Shown here: piece by piece, positions 22,001 through 33,187 of the stretch
How the letters are laid out: each line of letters begins with the position of its first letter
Position numbering within the stretch: the first letter of the stretch is position 1
NCBI GenBank assembly: GCA_946803715.1
Contig: CAMPET010000273.1
Coordinates: 27,375-62,862 of the forward strand
Source of the DNA: Beroe ovata
Taxonomy: Eukaryota > Ctenophora > Nuda > Beroida > Beroidae
Reading direction: 5' to 3'
DNA: 35,488 bases
Notes under the pieces: generated by a model
Databases searched by the model: none
Told to the model about the DNA's origin: nothing
The model's input: the letters and a program-made list of their open reading frames with translations, nothing else
Program-made: the position numbers and the translations under genes

Positions 22001-23640
22001 CCTACTCCTCCTACTCAACGACCGATACTTGTGTCACCCAATCCGCTGAGGTGTCACTAAGCAATGCTCTGGTTCACCTCCAGGACACCACAGTTCACTC
22101 CCTGGGCAAGGTGTCAACACAGATCTCTGAGATGAACACTTACACAGATACAGTCTGGCGAGCATTCAGTGAGGCACAACCAGCTATCTTCCAAACAATG
22201 CGTAGTCTCAGAACAGCGTTTGAAAACCTAGAACAGAAATCTGACAGTAAGTGAGTGAATAATCTGAGTAAGAGACCGGTGAGTTGAGAGTGGAATACAA
22301 GTTGCAACGCATAACCTTGGCAGGTATCCAAAAATCTAAATGTGAGATGGAAGGTCTCAAGTACAGTGATACACCCATTGCCACTATTGACCGGGTCGCA
22401 AGTTTGAGGGAATGTCTGGAAGCATGTGGCGTTACAGACGAGTGTGAAGCAGTGAGTGTGGACAATCAGAACAAGGTCCGGACGTGTTATCTGTACGATA
22501 AGAGAGGTGGAGATATGGAGATAGACATGGACTTTGTATCAGCAAACTTTATCTGCTATGGTAAGGGCGTAGTGTGTTGTATGTATCGTCAGAGTTGTGT
22601 TTAGCACGTCATAACATGAGTTTACACACGTGTCATTGATTGTGATCAATATCAAAACCATGTATCCTTATCATATTTTGATAAAAACTATCTCACTTTC
22701 AGCTACGAGTTCAGTGCGGGGTGTAGAGTGGGACTCATGCACTGACACCAGTACCGTGTACTCCACCGCCCCACTTTCCACCACAAGTGGTGTCACTAAC
22801 ACGGGAGAGTGTCTGGCATTCTGCCAAACGGTTGACAACTGTCAGGGAATCACCATGACACCAGATGGTAACGGCACGTACACGTGCAGCGCTTCACCAA
22901 CAAGGAAAGCAACTGTCACTGTGTCAAATGATGACGTGTACAGTGTCAACGTAGCTTGTTTAGGTGAGAAGAACACGAATTTTTAAAATGCTTGGTACCT
23001 AACTCTTGGAGTTGGCCTCATATTTCTAAACTTTGGCGTGATCGCCGTTTCACGTGTGGAAACATTTGAATTCCTCACAGAAGCAAAGCATGGAAGGAAG
23101 GGTTGCACATTGGAAGATAAGACGGTGTTAGCAAGTTACCGGATACGTGTAAACAGTGGTGTCAGGTCACTAGACGCATGTGTCGAGACCTGTTACAACG
23201 ATGACAACTGTGTGACAGTATCCTTTACATCCATAGCATCGCTATGCGAGCTGCACTCGACTAGACCACATCCAGACCACATGAGAGATAACATGGGAAC
23301 CACTACTCTCTCACTTCACTGTCTAGGTAAGAACTGCAATGATAATTCCAAATATTTTCTATGCGGGTCTAATATGGCCTATTTAGGACAGATATATCAG
23401 TCCATATCGGTTTCTGGGTGAGTCTGAAGAGACTCACTCCGAGTATTTGTGGCTGGTGTTGAGAAGTTGTTACAAAACACAACTTGAATAATTTCGAATC
23501 TGATTTCTTCCATAGTGATTGTAGCGGGGGACTTTGGATCCATCATGATCATGGGAAACTCCCAATCATTCCGTGCTACTAATCATTCTGTAGGGAGAGA
23601 TAAGAATTATCAATATTCCCAATATTGCTATTCAGTGTAA
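19094..23640 (+). CDS. Secreted SNTX-like/FN3/PAN protein, gene 2
   Basis: Seven coding exons join in phase: 19094-21604, 21781-21864, 21979-22246, 22324-22560, 22703-22963, 23081-23326 and 23516-23640 (stop TAA), giving about 1243 aa. A signal peptide covers about residues 1-22. Unlike gene 1, residues about 31-75 form an added module with four Cys and the look of a chitin-binding (CBM14-like) repeat (YAADEYTDCTGDVPVIRKC). From about residue 94 the SNTX-like core starts at ALGEVVKIGSLFDVRKGVMY and continues with SGMLSIKGSAKYM. The core is followed by helical and thioredoxin-position regions as in gene 1, then three FN3 domains (about 595-875), a helical exon ending in LEQKSD, and three PAN/Apple-like modules on phase 1-1 exons, ending in CYG or CLG. 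The last exon has a 41-residue tail without known features; its acceptor is less certain. Gene 1 is its paralogue. Binding to chitin or sugar and membrane action are inferred, not shown. Confidence 0.8.
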
Positions 23641-24237
23641 GTATCAACACGGAAATCTATGGCAATTTCAGGTCTGAAGAACATATAGATGACTGAGAGA
23701 CAAGAGATGGAGACACGGTTCAAAAAAGAAAAAAAGAAGAAATTGGTGACCTAGATTTGAGACCTAATAACTGCAAATTCAATTCATATATTTTGAATCC
23801 ATTTCCTATAATATCGGGTCTTCGATTTCATTCAATCTTCTAAAGTTCTAATTTGGGACACATACATAACGAGAACCTAACCACACACAGATAGTTGATG
23901 GAATTTACCTAACACGGTGGAACACAGATAAAATCGCCAGAATCCATCTTGCAGGGCCGGGGGGCTAACATTATACTTTTCAAAGGATTGACTCCAAAAC
24001 CTGATTCAGATATAACATAGATGAAAAACATTCAATTGAATAATGATAATTAATTATTAAAAAAGGAAGAGAGAAGGATATAACACGGAAGCATAACTAC
24101 ATGAGGTATAAAGAGCAACCTACTAGAGCAACTACTGGAGAGATAAGTAGTACTGTAAAGTGTAAGTTATGATAAATAAGTTCTAGCCAAAGAGATAGGC
24201 ATCAGAGATGTTAGAACTTAGCAATCAGCATATCCTG
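23641..24237. other. Intergenic between convergent genes
   Basis: AT-rich gap between the plus-strand SNTX-like gene 2 and a minus-strand gene ending at 24238. No exon, strong repeat or perfect AATAAA signal for gene 2 was seen. Confidence 0.45.
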
Positions 24238-24868
24238 TCAACTTGTCTGCTTGAGTCCTGATAACATATTCCAATCGACGGTCGTTCTCTCGTATAACTG
24301 TCGCCGGTGGGGCGCGGAGAACTTGAAGTTCGATTCCGATGTCCGGAGCGTGTTCCGGATTTCGGTGACCGCCTTGGCTATATCCGTCACACCCTTGGTG
24401 TAGATCTGCGTATTGTTCGTGATGGGATAAGTTAGGAAGAATCCCCCGACTTTGTACTCTTTGTATGCTACGGTGTTTGCAGAGTTGATCGTGCTCTTGA
24501 ATGAGTTGCTGCTGTGGGAACGCAGTGAGGATTCCCGCATAGAAACCGGTGTCTTGAGAGACTTTGCTGACTTAACCGATTCCGTGTCTATCGATAAACT
24601 ACTCTTCTGAAATGGATTCATGTCCGGAACCATCGTGACCTAATTTCGGAACTTGTAAAATGTTTTGTGGCAGCTATTAGAGCATGTTCATTGTTCAATG
24701 TCCATTATCTGTAACTTACAATTAATGGAGTGCTGTTTAGAATATCCGGTACTTTGGACCTCCTTTCCATTGCCGGTTTGACTGGATCACTCTCATGGGG
24801 GTCCATGATGAATCTATTCCTGAACACGTCATCAAAATCACTGTCATCTTCATCCCTTACATCGGACT
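24238..24868 (-). CDS. Unrecognised protein, two C-terminal exons
   Basis: Two exons join in phase 0: 24868-24720 and 24639-24238 (stop TGA). The first starts in phase 1, so upstream exons are missing. A candidate 11-nt micro-exon, GTCCAACAAAG with AG and GTAATC borders, lies near 24963-24973 and would keep the frame. The protein segment begins with an acidic cluster (DEDDSDFDDVFRNRF), then a Ser/Lys-rich stretch, then a more hydrophobic part (YKVGGFFLTYPITNN), and ends RRQLYERTTVDWNMLSGLK. The Ser-rich part suggests a disordered region. No family recognised. Confidence 0.5.
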
Positions 24869-24973
24869 CTGAAATAGTTATAGACCGCTCTCAATTATAT
24901 GGTGAATTACATTGGACATGAATTGGTTATCCATCTTCACTAGTCACTACCCATTGATTACCTTTGTTGGACC

Positions 24974-26661
24974 TGAAACTTAAAGAAAATGTTGCGAATG
25001 CTCTACAATGTGACATAGATAGAATATAAGATTAGAGACACATCTTGCACGAGTAAACAAGAATGGGGTTTCCATAACGTTGCAGTACGCTATCTTACAA
25101 ACTGATTACTGATTACATGAATTCATGTTGGAATCTATGGTTGCCTAGTGCCTACTAGCAATATTGAAAGTTTTGGGCAAAGGAATATTGGCGTGAACTT
25201 AGTCAAAGTCGTTGTTCAAGTTCATTATGAATGTCAGGCTGGCTGTTTTCAATACAAAAACAAGTATTATAGATGACTTGTTAGATACTTGTTGTTCACC
25301 TAAACTTCATGATTAATGCAAGGGTGACAGATTTTCCATTTAGAAAAACAAGTATTTGACATGCTTGACGAGCATCATAACTAGCAAACTGTCTAAACTA
25401 GCAGCATACTTTGTCTATACTACTGTCTACAGCTGTCATGAATGATAATTGACATGATTAGTAGTATCTACACCTAAAATAGCATCTAAATTCAAATGTG
25501 ATATGTATCAAAATCATCCGTTCGTTGATTCAGGAGACAGTACGTCACATTGAATCATAGTCCGTGTGTAACATTGCATTGACACATCGCATTGACACAT
25601 GCCTACGGACATGCTCTCCAGCAACACAGACCAGGCGCGCAAGCACCGAGTATACATCATTTGATCACTGATCATGTGCTGATGTGTGTGTTTGAACACT
25701 TGCGAATATAATGTGTACACTGATCTACACTCAAGTGGGATGCTCATGGGAGAGGGCTAACTTCTTTCCGGAACTTCTGCGAGACTCACGTTTAATGGGT
25801 GGCAATACTTTGAACGGGGATGGGCAACAACACTCCACTGCAAGGGTACAAAAACTAGTTAACCATGCATGAGGGGATCAAGGAAAGCTTTTACACGCTT
25901 ATATTGCTACCAACCTTCCAACGAGCCACCGGAAGGTATAGGCAGCAGCGACTTGGAACTTATAGTGAAAAAATTTGAGTTTTGCCAACGAAAGACTTTT
26001 TTCAAAGTTTTTGAAAATCGAAAATCAACATCATCCTAATGTCAGATAGTAAGAGAACTGTGTCTTCAACAAAATTCTCGCGACCTTGGGTACAGGTAGA
26101 ATAATTTTGGTACATCACGGCGCACACACACGGTTGAAACACACACACACACACACACACATTGTGTCACAGTGTACTAGTCACCTTGCTCTCTGCTCTG
26201 AGACTGGAGTAACATTCTACATTTTTCTCGGAGTTTTTCATGCCTCACAATGCTTTTCATCAATTTACTTTGATCAGCTTTATCTCGCCGTAAAACGGCC
26301 AATTCTTTGGTTTGCCGAATGAGCATCTCCAAGAGTTTCTTTTCTGGAGGAGAAAAGTAGTCCTTTACTTAATTTAGTTCATAGTTGCCGAGTATAGGTC
26401 CTTGGTAAGCATGAAGCCTGGGCAATCGTGCTCAAGGAATATATAATGCGCAATGCACCCAATAACAGCAGCAAGGCTTCATTTGAAGGAAAATCGAGTG
26501 CATCAGTTATTTTCAACATAAAACAGATGATGAATAGTTATTTGTTCAGAACACGGGCTCTATGGTACAGAAAGGCCCTTTTCGGCAACTATGTTTATCA
26601 TCGAGTCTCATTTGTTTATGCTTTTTTGATTGTGTCTAGAATAAATGGGAAAGTAAGGCGA
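24974..26661. other. Long stretch without a recognised gene
   Basis: It should contain the upstream exons of the minus-strand gene ending at 24238 and the 3' flank of the TTLL gene. One exon-like 48-nt stretch with good borders (GTACCCTTGCAG ... GTGAGT, minus strand, about 25795-25842) could not be placed in frame. A (CA)n microsatellite lies at about 26140-26161. Confidence 0.4.
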
Positions 26662-29091
26662 TTAAGGCATATCTAAACCAGTCAAAACAAGAAATGACTA
26701 GAAAAAGAACAACTAGATATAAGAAGGAGAAAAGGAGTTGTGACATAGATATAGCCGTCAAATTTACCTTCCTTCTTTCTTGCATGCTGTTTCGATAAGG
26801 CAATATTCCGCTTCCTGTGCTCAGTTGTGGGACGGCAGATAATCATCTTCTGCCGGGCAAGTTCAAGAAAATCCACGAGCATCGGTAGCTTCACACTGAC
26901 ATCAGCTGCGCAATCATTTCCAAGAGCAGGGGTAAAATTCACCTGGCCAGAGAGTTCATATAGCTCTTTTATTTTGGAATACCAACCCAACGGCAGAGTT
27001 TGAATAACATTTCTATGAGTAATAACTAATAGTTCTGTGATTGTTGTTCCCATGGCAATTGGGTATTACTCCTCAGTGAATAGTTTGTCCGAATCAAACA
27101 TACAAACTCTTGTGGGTAATAGAGTATACACATGCTCATGACATGATGATTCAATATAATCACGAAATCAAATTATAAATTAAGCATTTAAATTAAGCAT
27201 AATTGGTGAGTGGCAAGAGATTCTCCAAGTTTGGTATCAAATTCAAACTAGAGTAGAATTGATCAGGTGAAATTTTGGGAAAACCAGCTGAATTTGAGCA
27301 AATGAGTAGGCAATCAGAAGTCGCCAGCTTGACACATAAACTGTTTTAGGTAGTAGGTGCCTATACTACATTCATGTCTAATACCTAAGTTTTATTCCTA
27401 TTCTCTCTTTGTCATAGAATAAGCTGAAATGAAATATTATTCATTTAGAACAGATTTTTAGGCAGGTCAATACCTTCTATTGCAGTCAAACATATTTGTG
27501 GAAAGCATTAAACCTACTTACCTCAAGCAGCCAAGGTTTGAGTTTTTGATCCAAAATGATATCAAAACCATAAAGCTCAACACTCTGCTTTGCATAATCG
27601 GGAATAGCATTGGCTTGCATGAGGATAGTCAGAGATATCATGTGCTTTATTCTCTCCCAAACCAGTCTGTCATCAATGCTACACTGTTGAAAATAAGCTC
27701 GAAGTTGAGAAATAGTCCACCTGAGGTTTCAACGGGTAGAATCATCAACAAAACTCTACACACTTTATCAAAACTCCACTTAGGAAATACTTACTTGCAA
27801 CCTGCCCCAATTCGTTCTTTTTCAGTATTATAACTAGGGCCATTTCTGTTTATTGATGTGTTGGTAAGGTGTGCAAACTTATTGTGAAGTACACTGCCAA
27901 TGTATTTCTCGGTGCTGAATCTCACCAAACCATCTTGATGTATGTATATCCTCAGCGGATGGTAGCTTGTTACTACAGCATATATTCTCAGATCAAATTT
28001 ATAGCCACCTGGATGATTTATATCCAGTTACACATTGAACAAAACATCTAATGATTTCATATTCAAAATTTTCCCATCATGATCCACAATTCGCAAACCA
28101 ATGAGATAAGGATTATCAATGTATCTCTGAACTACAGTTGATCCTTCATATAGAAGATCACTAAGGCTATCAAAGAGAAAGATTCCCCTCCCACGAGATA
28201 GATCTGATGGCTTGCAAATCCAAGTCTGTAATTTTGTTAGGTTATTTTCTACATTGTAACTTTGATGATAAATTCACAAATAGGACAAGACGTGTTGTAA
28301 CAAACATTTTACAGTAGCAATAGAACTATTGTTGATCCGTTCGCTCCGATTTATTGCTACAGTAAAATGTTCATTACAACAATTCTCGTCCTATCTAAGT
28401 ATTTATTATCAAAGTTACCAAAAGATCCTTCCTTCACACACCATTTCAATATTGTATCTGTAGACTCAAGACTGATTTAAAAATCAAATTCAAAAAAGGA
28501 CTTAGCACCTGTTTTCCCTTCTTATTTGACACTTTAGTGAAATAAGATAAAAACTTTGTATAGTCATTGGGTAAATTGAAAGATGCAGGGAAGAAGTTAT
28601 AAATTGATCCATAGACCATGCGCATCCTCTTCAAACATCTGGCTAATGAGTCCTTTCTTGTTATTGTATTTCCCTAAAAAAAGATTTAGAGCTCAATAAG
28701 TTCAAATGATTAAGAGCTCAATATTTTGACTTTTGAATAAAAACATTGATCATACAGTATCCAACAATACTTCATTTCTCATCATTAGGAGTGGTCAAAT
28801 AACTTATAGACAATTGGTTCCTAAGGCTACCTTGGGGAAATGGTTAAGAATCTGCCATCGTTTTACATTTTTATAGTCTGAGTTGGTAAATCCACAGGCT
28901 TTCCAATAAAGGTTCCAATTATTGTGGTTATGCTTTCCTGTAGCTTCTTTGAATTGTCCTTGATGCAATGCTTTAGAGAGCAGTTGTGGGATACCTTGGT
29001 CTGTTTTATACAGCAACCATAAAGGCTTTTGATTCATAATGAACAAGGGCCCAGATTCAATTGATGCATCACCATATTTGGTGACTAACAA
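26662..29091 (-). CDS. TTLL2: Tubulin tyrosine ligase-like protein, TTLL2-like
   Basis: Seven exons join in phase: about 29091-28831, 28673-28509, 28225-28099, 28008-27795, 27720-27522, 26942-26768 and a short last exon 26672-26662 (stop TAA). TTLL enzymes are ATP-grasp ligases that add amino acids, usually glutamate, to tubulin tails. Family motifs follow in order: NWNLYWKACGF, VKRWQILNHFPK, TRKDSLARCLKRMRMVYG, NDYTKFLSYF, TWICKPSDLSRGRGIFLFD (nucleotide-binding), VVQRYIDNPYLIG, GYKFDLRIYAVV, AHLTNTSIN, YGFDIILDQKLKPWLLE and VNFTPAL (metal/ATP site split by an intron). Their wording is closest to vertebrate TTLL2 as I know it. All core motifs are intact, so an active enzyme is likely. The start is unresolved: no in-frame ATG lies just before 29091, and a TTGTTAG acceptor there suggests an unseen first exon. 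If the last intron is not removed, the frame ends at 26682 instead. Confidence 0.85.
28280..28394. mobile_element. Intronic MITE-like inverted repeat
   Basis: Imperfect 40-bp-class inverted arms run from ATAGGACAAGACGTGTTGTA to its near-complement ending GTCCTAT, with inner arms CATTTTACAGTAGCAATA and TATTGCTACAGTAAAATG. It sits in an intron of the TTLL2-like gene, away from the splice sites. No coding capacity. Its sequence differs from the TTGCCGG family. Confidence 0.65.
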
Positions 29092-29539
29092 GCCATTGAT
29101 ATGAAAATCAAAATGAGTTGAAAACTATGAGATGGCAGCATTAATGATAGAGGTCCATTATAAAATTCCGGATGGTAAAGTTGCTTATCAATGGTCAGTT
29201 GACATCCTGAGGTATAGTATTTGATTTAGAAAGTAAGTTTAATGTCCTGAAACTATTTTCAGTCATTCACAGAATTGCAGCACAATGTGTAATACAGGGT
29301 TAAAGTAATGGTGAGGGCATGGGCTGAGGTAAGGGTCCATCTTTAGCCACAATGCTATCTACAGCGCAATGCTACAAAATATGACAAAAAGAGTAGAATA
29401 ATGGTCATAAATAAATAAATAAATAAATACAATTTAACATGCTGGACTGTATGAAAAAGTCATTTTCAAATACCAAATTCGACTTTGCTTATCAGATGAT
29501 ATCTGCAGTTTGTATAATTACTCCCTACCCTCGCTGGCG
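29092..29539. other. Upstream region of TTLL2-like gene
   Basis: Contains an AATA tetranucleotide run at about 29408-29428. The first exon and promoter of the TTLL2-like gene may lie here. No coding exon was identified. Confidence 0.4.
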
Positions 29540-29670
29540 TTGCCGGATGTTATACCTGCCCACTGTTTCTTGCGCGCCTTCATCGCTAAATAGTAAATTG
29601 TTTTTTGCCGTATCCATCGGTCAAGCAACCATTGTTTTACTTGGCGCAGTGTTCGCCAAATTTTTATAGT
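29540..29670. mobile_element. Truncated foldback MITE, TTGCCGG subfamily
   Basis: The left end TTGCCGGATGTTATACCTG is followed by CCACTGTTTCTTGCGCGCC and TTCATCG, as in the family core, but the matching right end is degenerate; a GACAGGTATAA segment near 29670-29680 may be its remains. It is flanked on both sides by CTACCCTTGCTGGCG-like sequence also present near 2480. Confidence 0.5.
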
Positions 29671-30219
29671 GACAGGTATAAATACTGTACTGCGCGGTGG
29701 CCTGGTTGGCTGTACGCGTACGCTGTTGTAGGATTTCACCCTACAGCTACCCTTGCTGGCGCCGGCGGGACACTATAGGCCAGTTTCGCGAGGTGCGGCA
29801 CTAGGCAGAATTTGCGACGCGCGCGAATTTGGAAAGTACCCTCTCTTTGACAGCATGTTTGACAATGTTTTTGCAGTTCCAAAGCTCTGAAATACGGTTA
29901 TTTTTGTTCAGCTAAGATTGGAGAATACAACGGTACCAAAAATGTACACAATGGAACAAGTTTACTAGTGTCTGTGAGTTGCCAAAGTTTGGGTATTTTC
30001 AGGCCAGTATAACTTGTTATTACCAATTATTCCAGCGATGGGACTTATACCATCTTTCAGTTTGAGCTTTCAGCTTCAAGATCCAATCAAAATTAATCCG
30101 CGGAAAAGCGCGGAACATTGTCAAATCGGCCGTCAAAGATGGGTAGGTTTTTCGGAATCGGCGATCGTAATCANGCGCACGGCGCCGCGCAGTTCATAAT
30201 ATTAATTCATGAATATAAT

Positions 30220-30460
30220 TTGCCGGATGTTATCTGTCCACTGTTTCTTGCGCGCGCGCCTTCATCGAATTGGGTAGCCGAATTTTGCAATTCGATTGGC
30301 TGTCGATGATAGCCCCTGTCGAGAATTTTATTGCGCGCGCGCCGCAAATTATTCTGGCGCTTCGCGTCAGCTGGGCCTAGCATCGCCAGGCAACAATTCG
30401 ATGAAGGCGCGCGCGGGCCGCGCGCGGCGCAAGAAACAGTGGACAGATAACATCCGGCAA
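30220..30460. mobile_element. Longest foldback MITE copy, TTGCCGG subfamily
   Basis: The ends are TTGCCGGATGTTATCTGTCC (start) and its exact complement GGACAGATAACATCCGGCAA (end). The inverted arms continue through CACTGTTTCTTGCGC and CTTCATCGAATTG. A perfect 8-bp target duplication, AATATAAT, lies at 30212-30219 and 30461-30468. At 241 bp it is about twice as long as the other copies; the extra interior may be the ancestral centre. A single N lies just upstream, at 30174. Confidence 0.85.
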
Positions 30461-30510
30461 AATATAATAGTTATGGTTTTACATTGCGACCTTTTTGTTG
30501 ATTTTTCGTT

Positions 30511-30598
30511 TTGCGTCAGATTTTATCTGACCTTAATTGTTTCTTGCGCTTCTCGCGCGCGAGAAACAGAGGTCAGATACTCAGATAAAATCAGACAA
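30511..30598. mobile_element. Foldback MITE, TTGTCAGAT subfamily, second copy
   Basis: The left end TTGCGTCAGATTTTATCTGA and right end AGATAAAATCAGACAA are inverted, around GTTTCTTGCGC and GCGCGAGAAAC. The flanking 8-mers TTTTCGTT (30503-30510) and CTTTCGTT (30599-30606) match at 7 of 8 positions, as expected of a slightly decayed target duplication. It lies about 50 bp from the longest TTGCCGG copy. Confidence 0.7.
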
Positions 30599-30606
30599 CT
30601 TTCGTT

Positions 30607-31129
30607 TATAAAAAGTAGAACTAAAAGTAAAAAGAAAATTAGGGCGCACAACAATATAATAATGCAATACAACATTTAATTTTAAATTCAATTTACGCTA
30701 TGAATCGACCGCGATCGCGACACGGACAACATGCAACATTTACGCTACGACAACTTTGAATTATTTCAGGGTTACACAATGCTTATGCAGAGGCTCTCCC
30801 TGCATATGTCATAGTCCATACTCATGCCTCAACCTGATACCGTATTCCCAGATTACCTTGGTGAAGACACTGATATTGCAGCGACATAGTCACTACTTCA
30901 GTGTTTCCACCCCTACTTCAGTTTAATATTAATCAAAATGTGATTGCTAGTGCATGATATTGATAACAGATAAAATTAAATGGCTAACGAATTAGAATCA
31001 GAATCCAATTGCAAAATTCGGCTACCCAATTCTGGTTATTGATATCCGAAGGTGATTTAAAGAGCTTCAGCTTCCAGATGAATTAACTTAAAGTTCAGCG
31101 TTGTGAAGTTATAACTTCAGATTTTCTCA
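30607..31129. other. Intergenic, nothing recognised
   Basis: AT-rich sequence downstream of the minus-strand sulfotransferase. No exon or strong repeat found. Confidence 0.45.
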
Positions 31130-33187
31130 TCAGTAATAACTTTCTGAGTAGGTAATGTTAAGAGTCTGAAAATGCAGCCCCATTTTGATGATTAATGGCT
31201 TGCATTCCTCTTCTACTATGGCAATGTGTGTCGAATTCCACTTTTCAGCAAACTCAATAGAGTCCGATTTTACATCCAGAACATTACCACCTTCTTTAGA
31301 TATCCAATCCCTGACAGTTAGAGGAACAGTTGTGCCGATAAACTCGTACAGTTCCTCCGCTATCGCTAAGGGGTCCTCCACCACTTCCTCAAATCTGATG
31401 AGCAGGTAACTGCGGGGATAAGAAGTGTTGGGGAGTATTTGGAGGTGGGGTGGAATGATGCAGATAAAAACTTAATTACAACAACAATGCAAATTCTGAA
31501 GAATTCTAAAGCGATCGGCGTTAGCCGTTATTGACTACTGTATCAGTATATGAGACTGATATGTTGAGATTGATAATGAGAGTACACCCACTTGTCAGCT
31601 AGCCACCGTGGTGGGTTGCGCTCTGCATACACGATGTTATCCAGCTCTCTCACACACCACTCCTCCGCTGCCAAGCCCACTTTATTCTCCATGTTCATGT
31701 CATGGGTGACTGGGAATCTGTCCTGTGGGTGAAAATGCAGGTAATTAGTAATTAGGCACTAATCACTGAGTTCTTATGAGTAAATTATCCCAAATAATTG
31801 GATCACAGACCACAGTGAGTGACATGATATGCCACGTCACTATACCTTGTAGTAGTAGTGTTTGAACTTGAACCGGGACTTGATCACTTCACGAGGGTCT
31901 CTGATCAGGTGAATGATCTTCAAATCCACACCCTCCATAGCATCGGTGACGTCACTTAACCAGTCCAGCTGTAACAGCCTGTTTATCTGAAATAGGCACA
32001 CCATTCAGTTGTCTGGTACTTGACAATTAGCATACACACGGCCACAGTTGTACACAGAAATCTAGTTCAGTGAACATCAGTCACGATTCACTTCTGAATT
32101 AACTAGATACCAGTACAACTGAAGTATTACTAGAGATACAAGTAATCGGCATTAAGCATCATTACCTTCATTACAACAGTATCGCGAAGTATACACAACT
32201 CCGATCTTGCAGTTTGAGTGAAGTTTCTCTGACACTCAGCTGTCTTGAATCTGACCGTGTTCTCGGCTGCTGTCCCACACTCGCCATACTTCTCCTGATC
32301 CGGATTGAGCACAATGTCACCCGTGTCACACCTGTCCATCACTTGACGTAGCCAGAACATCTGTAACTCGTCCAGGGTAGACCTCTCGTCTGCTTCTGAT
32401 GTGTTTCATTGAGTGTGAGATACTTTAACAAATATCGAAATATACTTCCATTTCCCTCTCTTATTCTACATAACTGACATATATTATCCAAAAGTTCTAG
32501 TCTCGCTCTGATATTGAGATCATATTAGAAAGGCTGTGGCGAGGATCTCTAACCTGGTATGAGACCGTATTCTCTGAGCTCTAATAAGTGTCTCGGTTGA
32601 AATGGCTCGTGAATGTAGAGGAAGTCAGGGTTCTGATTGAAGAGCTGGCCGAGGAAAGTGGAGGCTGTCCGTGTTCCCGCTAGCAGGATAACAATCTGCT
32701 TCCTACCCCCAAACGTGTACTGCTCACTGTCAGATCCAAACTGGGAGTGGTTTATGGTAACAGTTGGTGGCATGTGGTGGTGAGGATTCATTGACTTTTG
32801 AAACCATGTGATCGACTTATCGGAACTATAGGTATAGTGGAAACATCGACACACATGATGGGAAATTCTCTTCTTGAACTTGAAGTTGAATTACGAGCTA
32901 TAATATAAGGGTTGGGGATTTTTCCATTCCCATGATTCATTGGGATTGCTATAATACCAACCAGATATGAGCTATTGTCAGTGTCCAGTGAGAATCCGAA
33001 TAGAGCAAGGAATCCGTAGGAGAAGGCAACAGCTATGGTAGTCAGGACTACCTCCTTTGCGAGACTTGATGTTTGCCTCCTGAGAGATAGAGAGAGGCAA
33101 TGAATGCCACCTAGTTTGGGCGTCAGCTAAATACTAATAGAGAACGACATTATTGGGAAGGGTCACAAGTGGTCAAACTCACCTCAT
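31130..33187 (-). CDS. Golgi carbohydrate sulfotransferase
   Basis: Seven coding exons join in phase: 33187-33183, 33079-32962, about 32878-32554, 32395-32166, 31986-31846, 31722-31592 and 31409-31130 (stop TGA), giving about 409 aa, the usual size for this family. These type II Golgi enzymes transfer sulfate from PAPS to sugars of glycans. A single hydrophobic anchor at about residues 10-35 (VVLTTIAVAFSYGFLALFGF) follows a short cytoplasmic tail. The PAPS 5'-phosphosulfate loop is AGTRTASTFLG (about 108-118), followed by NQNPDFLYIHEPF. The 3'-phosphate site is KIIHLIRDPREVIKSRF (about 249-265). Later YLLIRFEEVVEDPLAIAEEL and the W-I-S segment also match the family. Pattern and spacing are closest to the CHST1/CHST3-type (N-acetylglucosamine/galactose 6-O) group; substrate cannot be set from sequence. 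The start codon lies on an exon with only 5 coding bases. The acceptor before 32878 has an equally good in-frame alternative 6 bases downstream. Confidence 0.85.

Noticed and set aside
25795..25842. 48-nt exon-like stretch on the minus strand
   Set aside because: Its splice borders are good, but it brings a stop when joined in the phase required by the downstream exons.
26428..26676. Plus-strand open frame of 82 codons near the TTLL 3' end
   Set aside because: No domain or splice context, and it lies opposite the TTLL gene's end.
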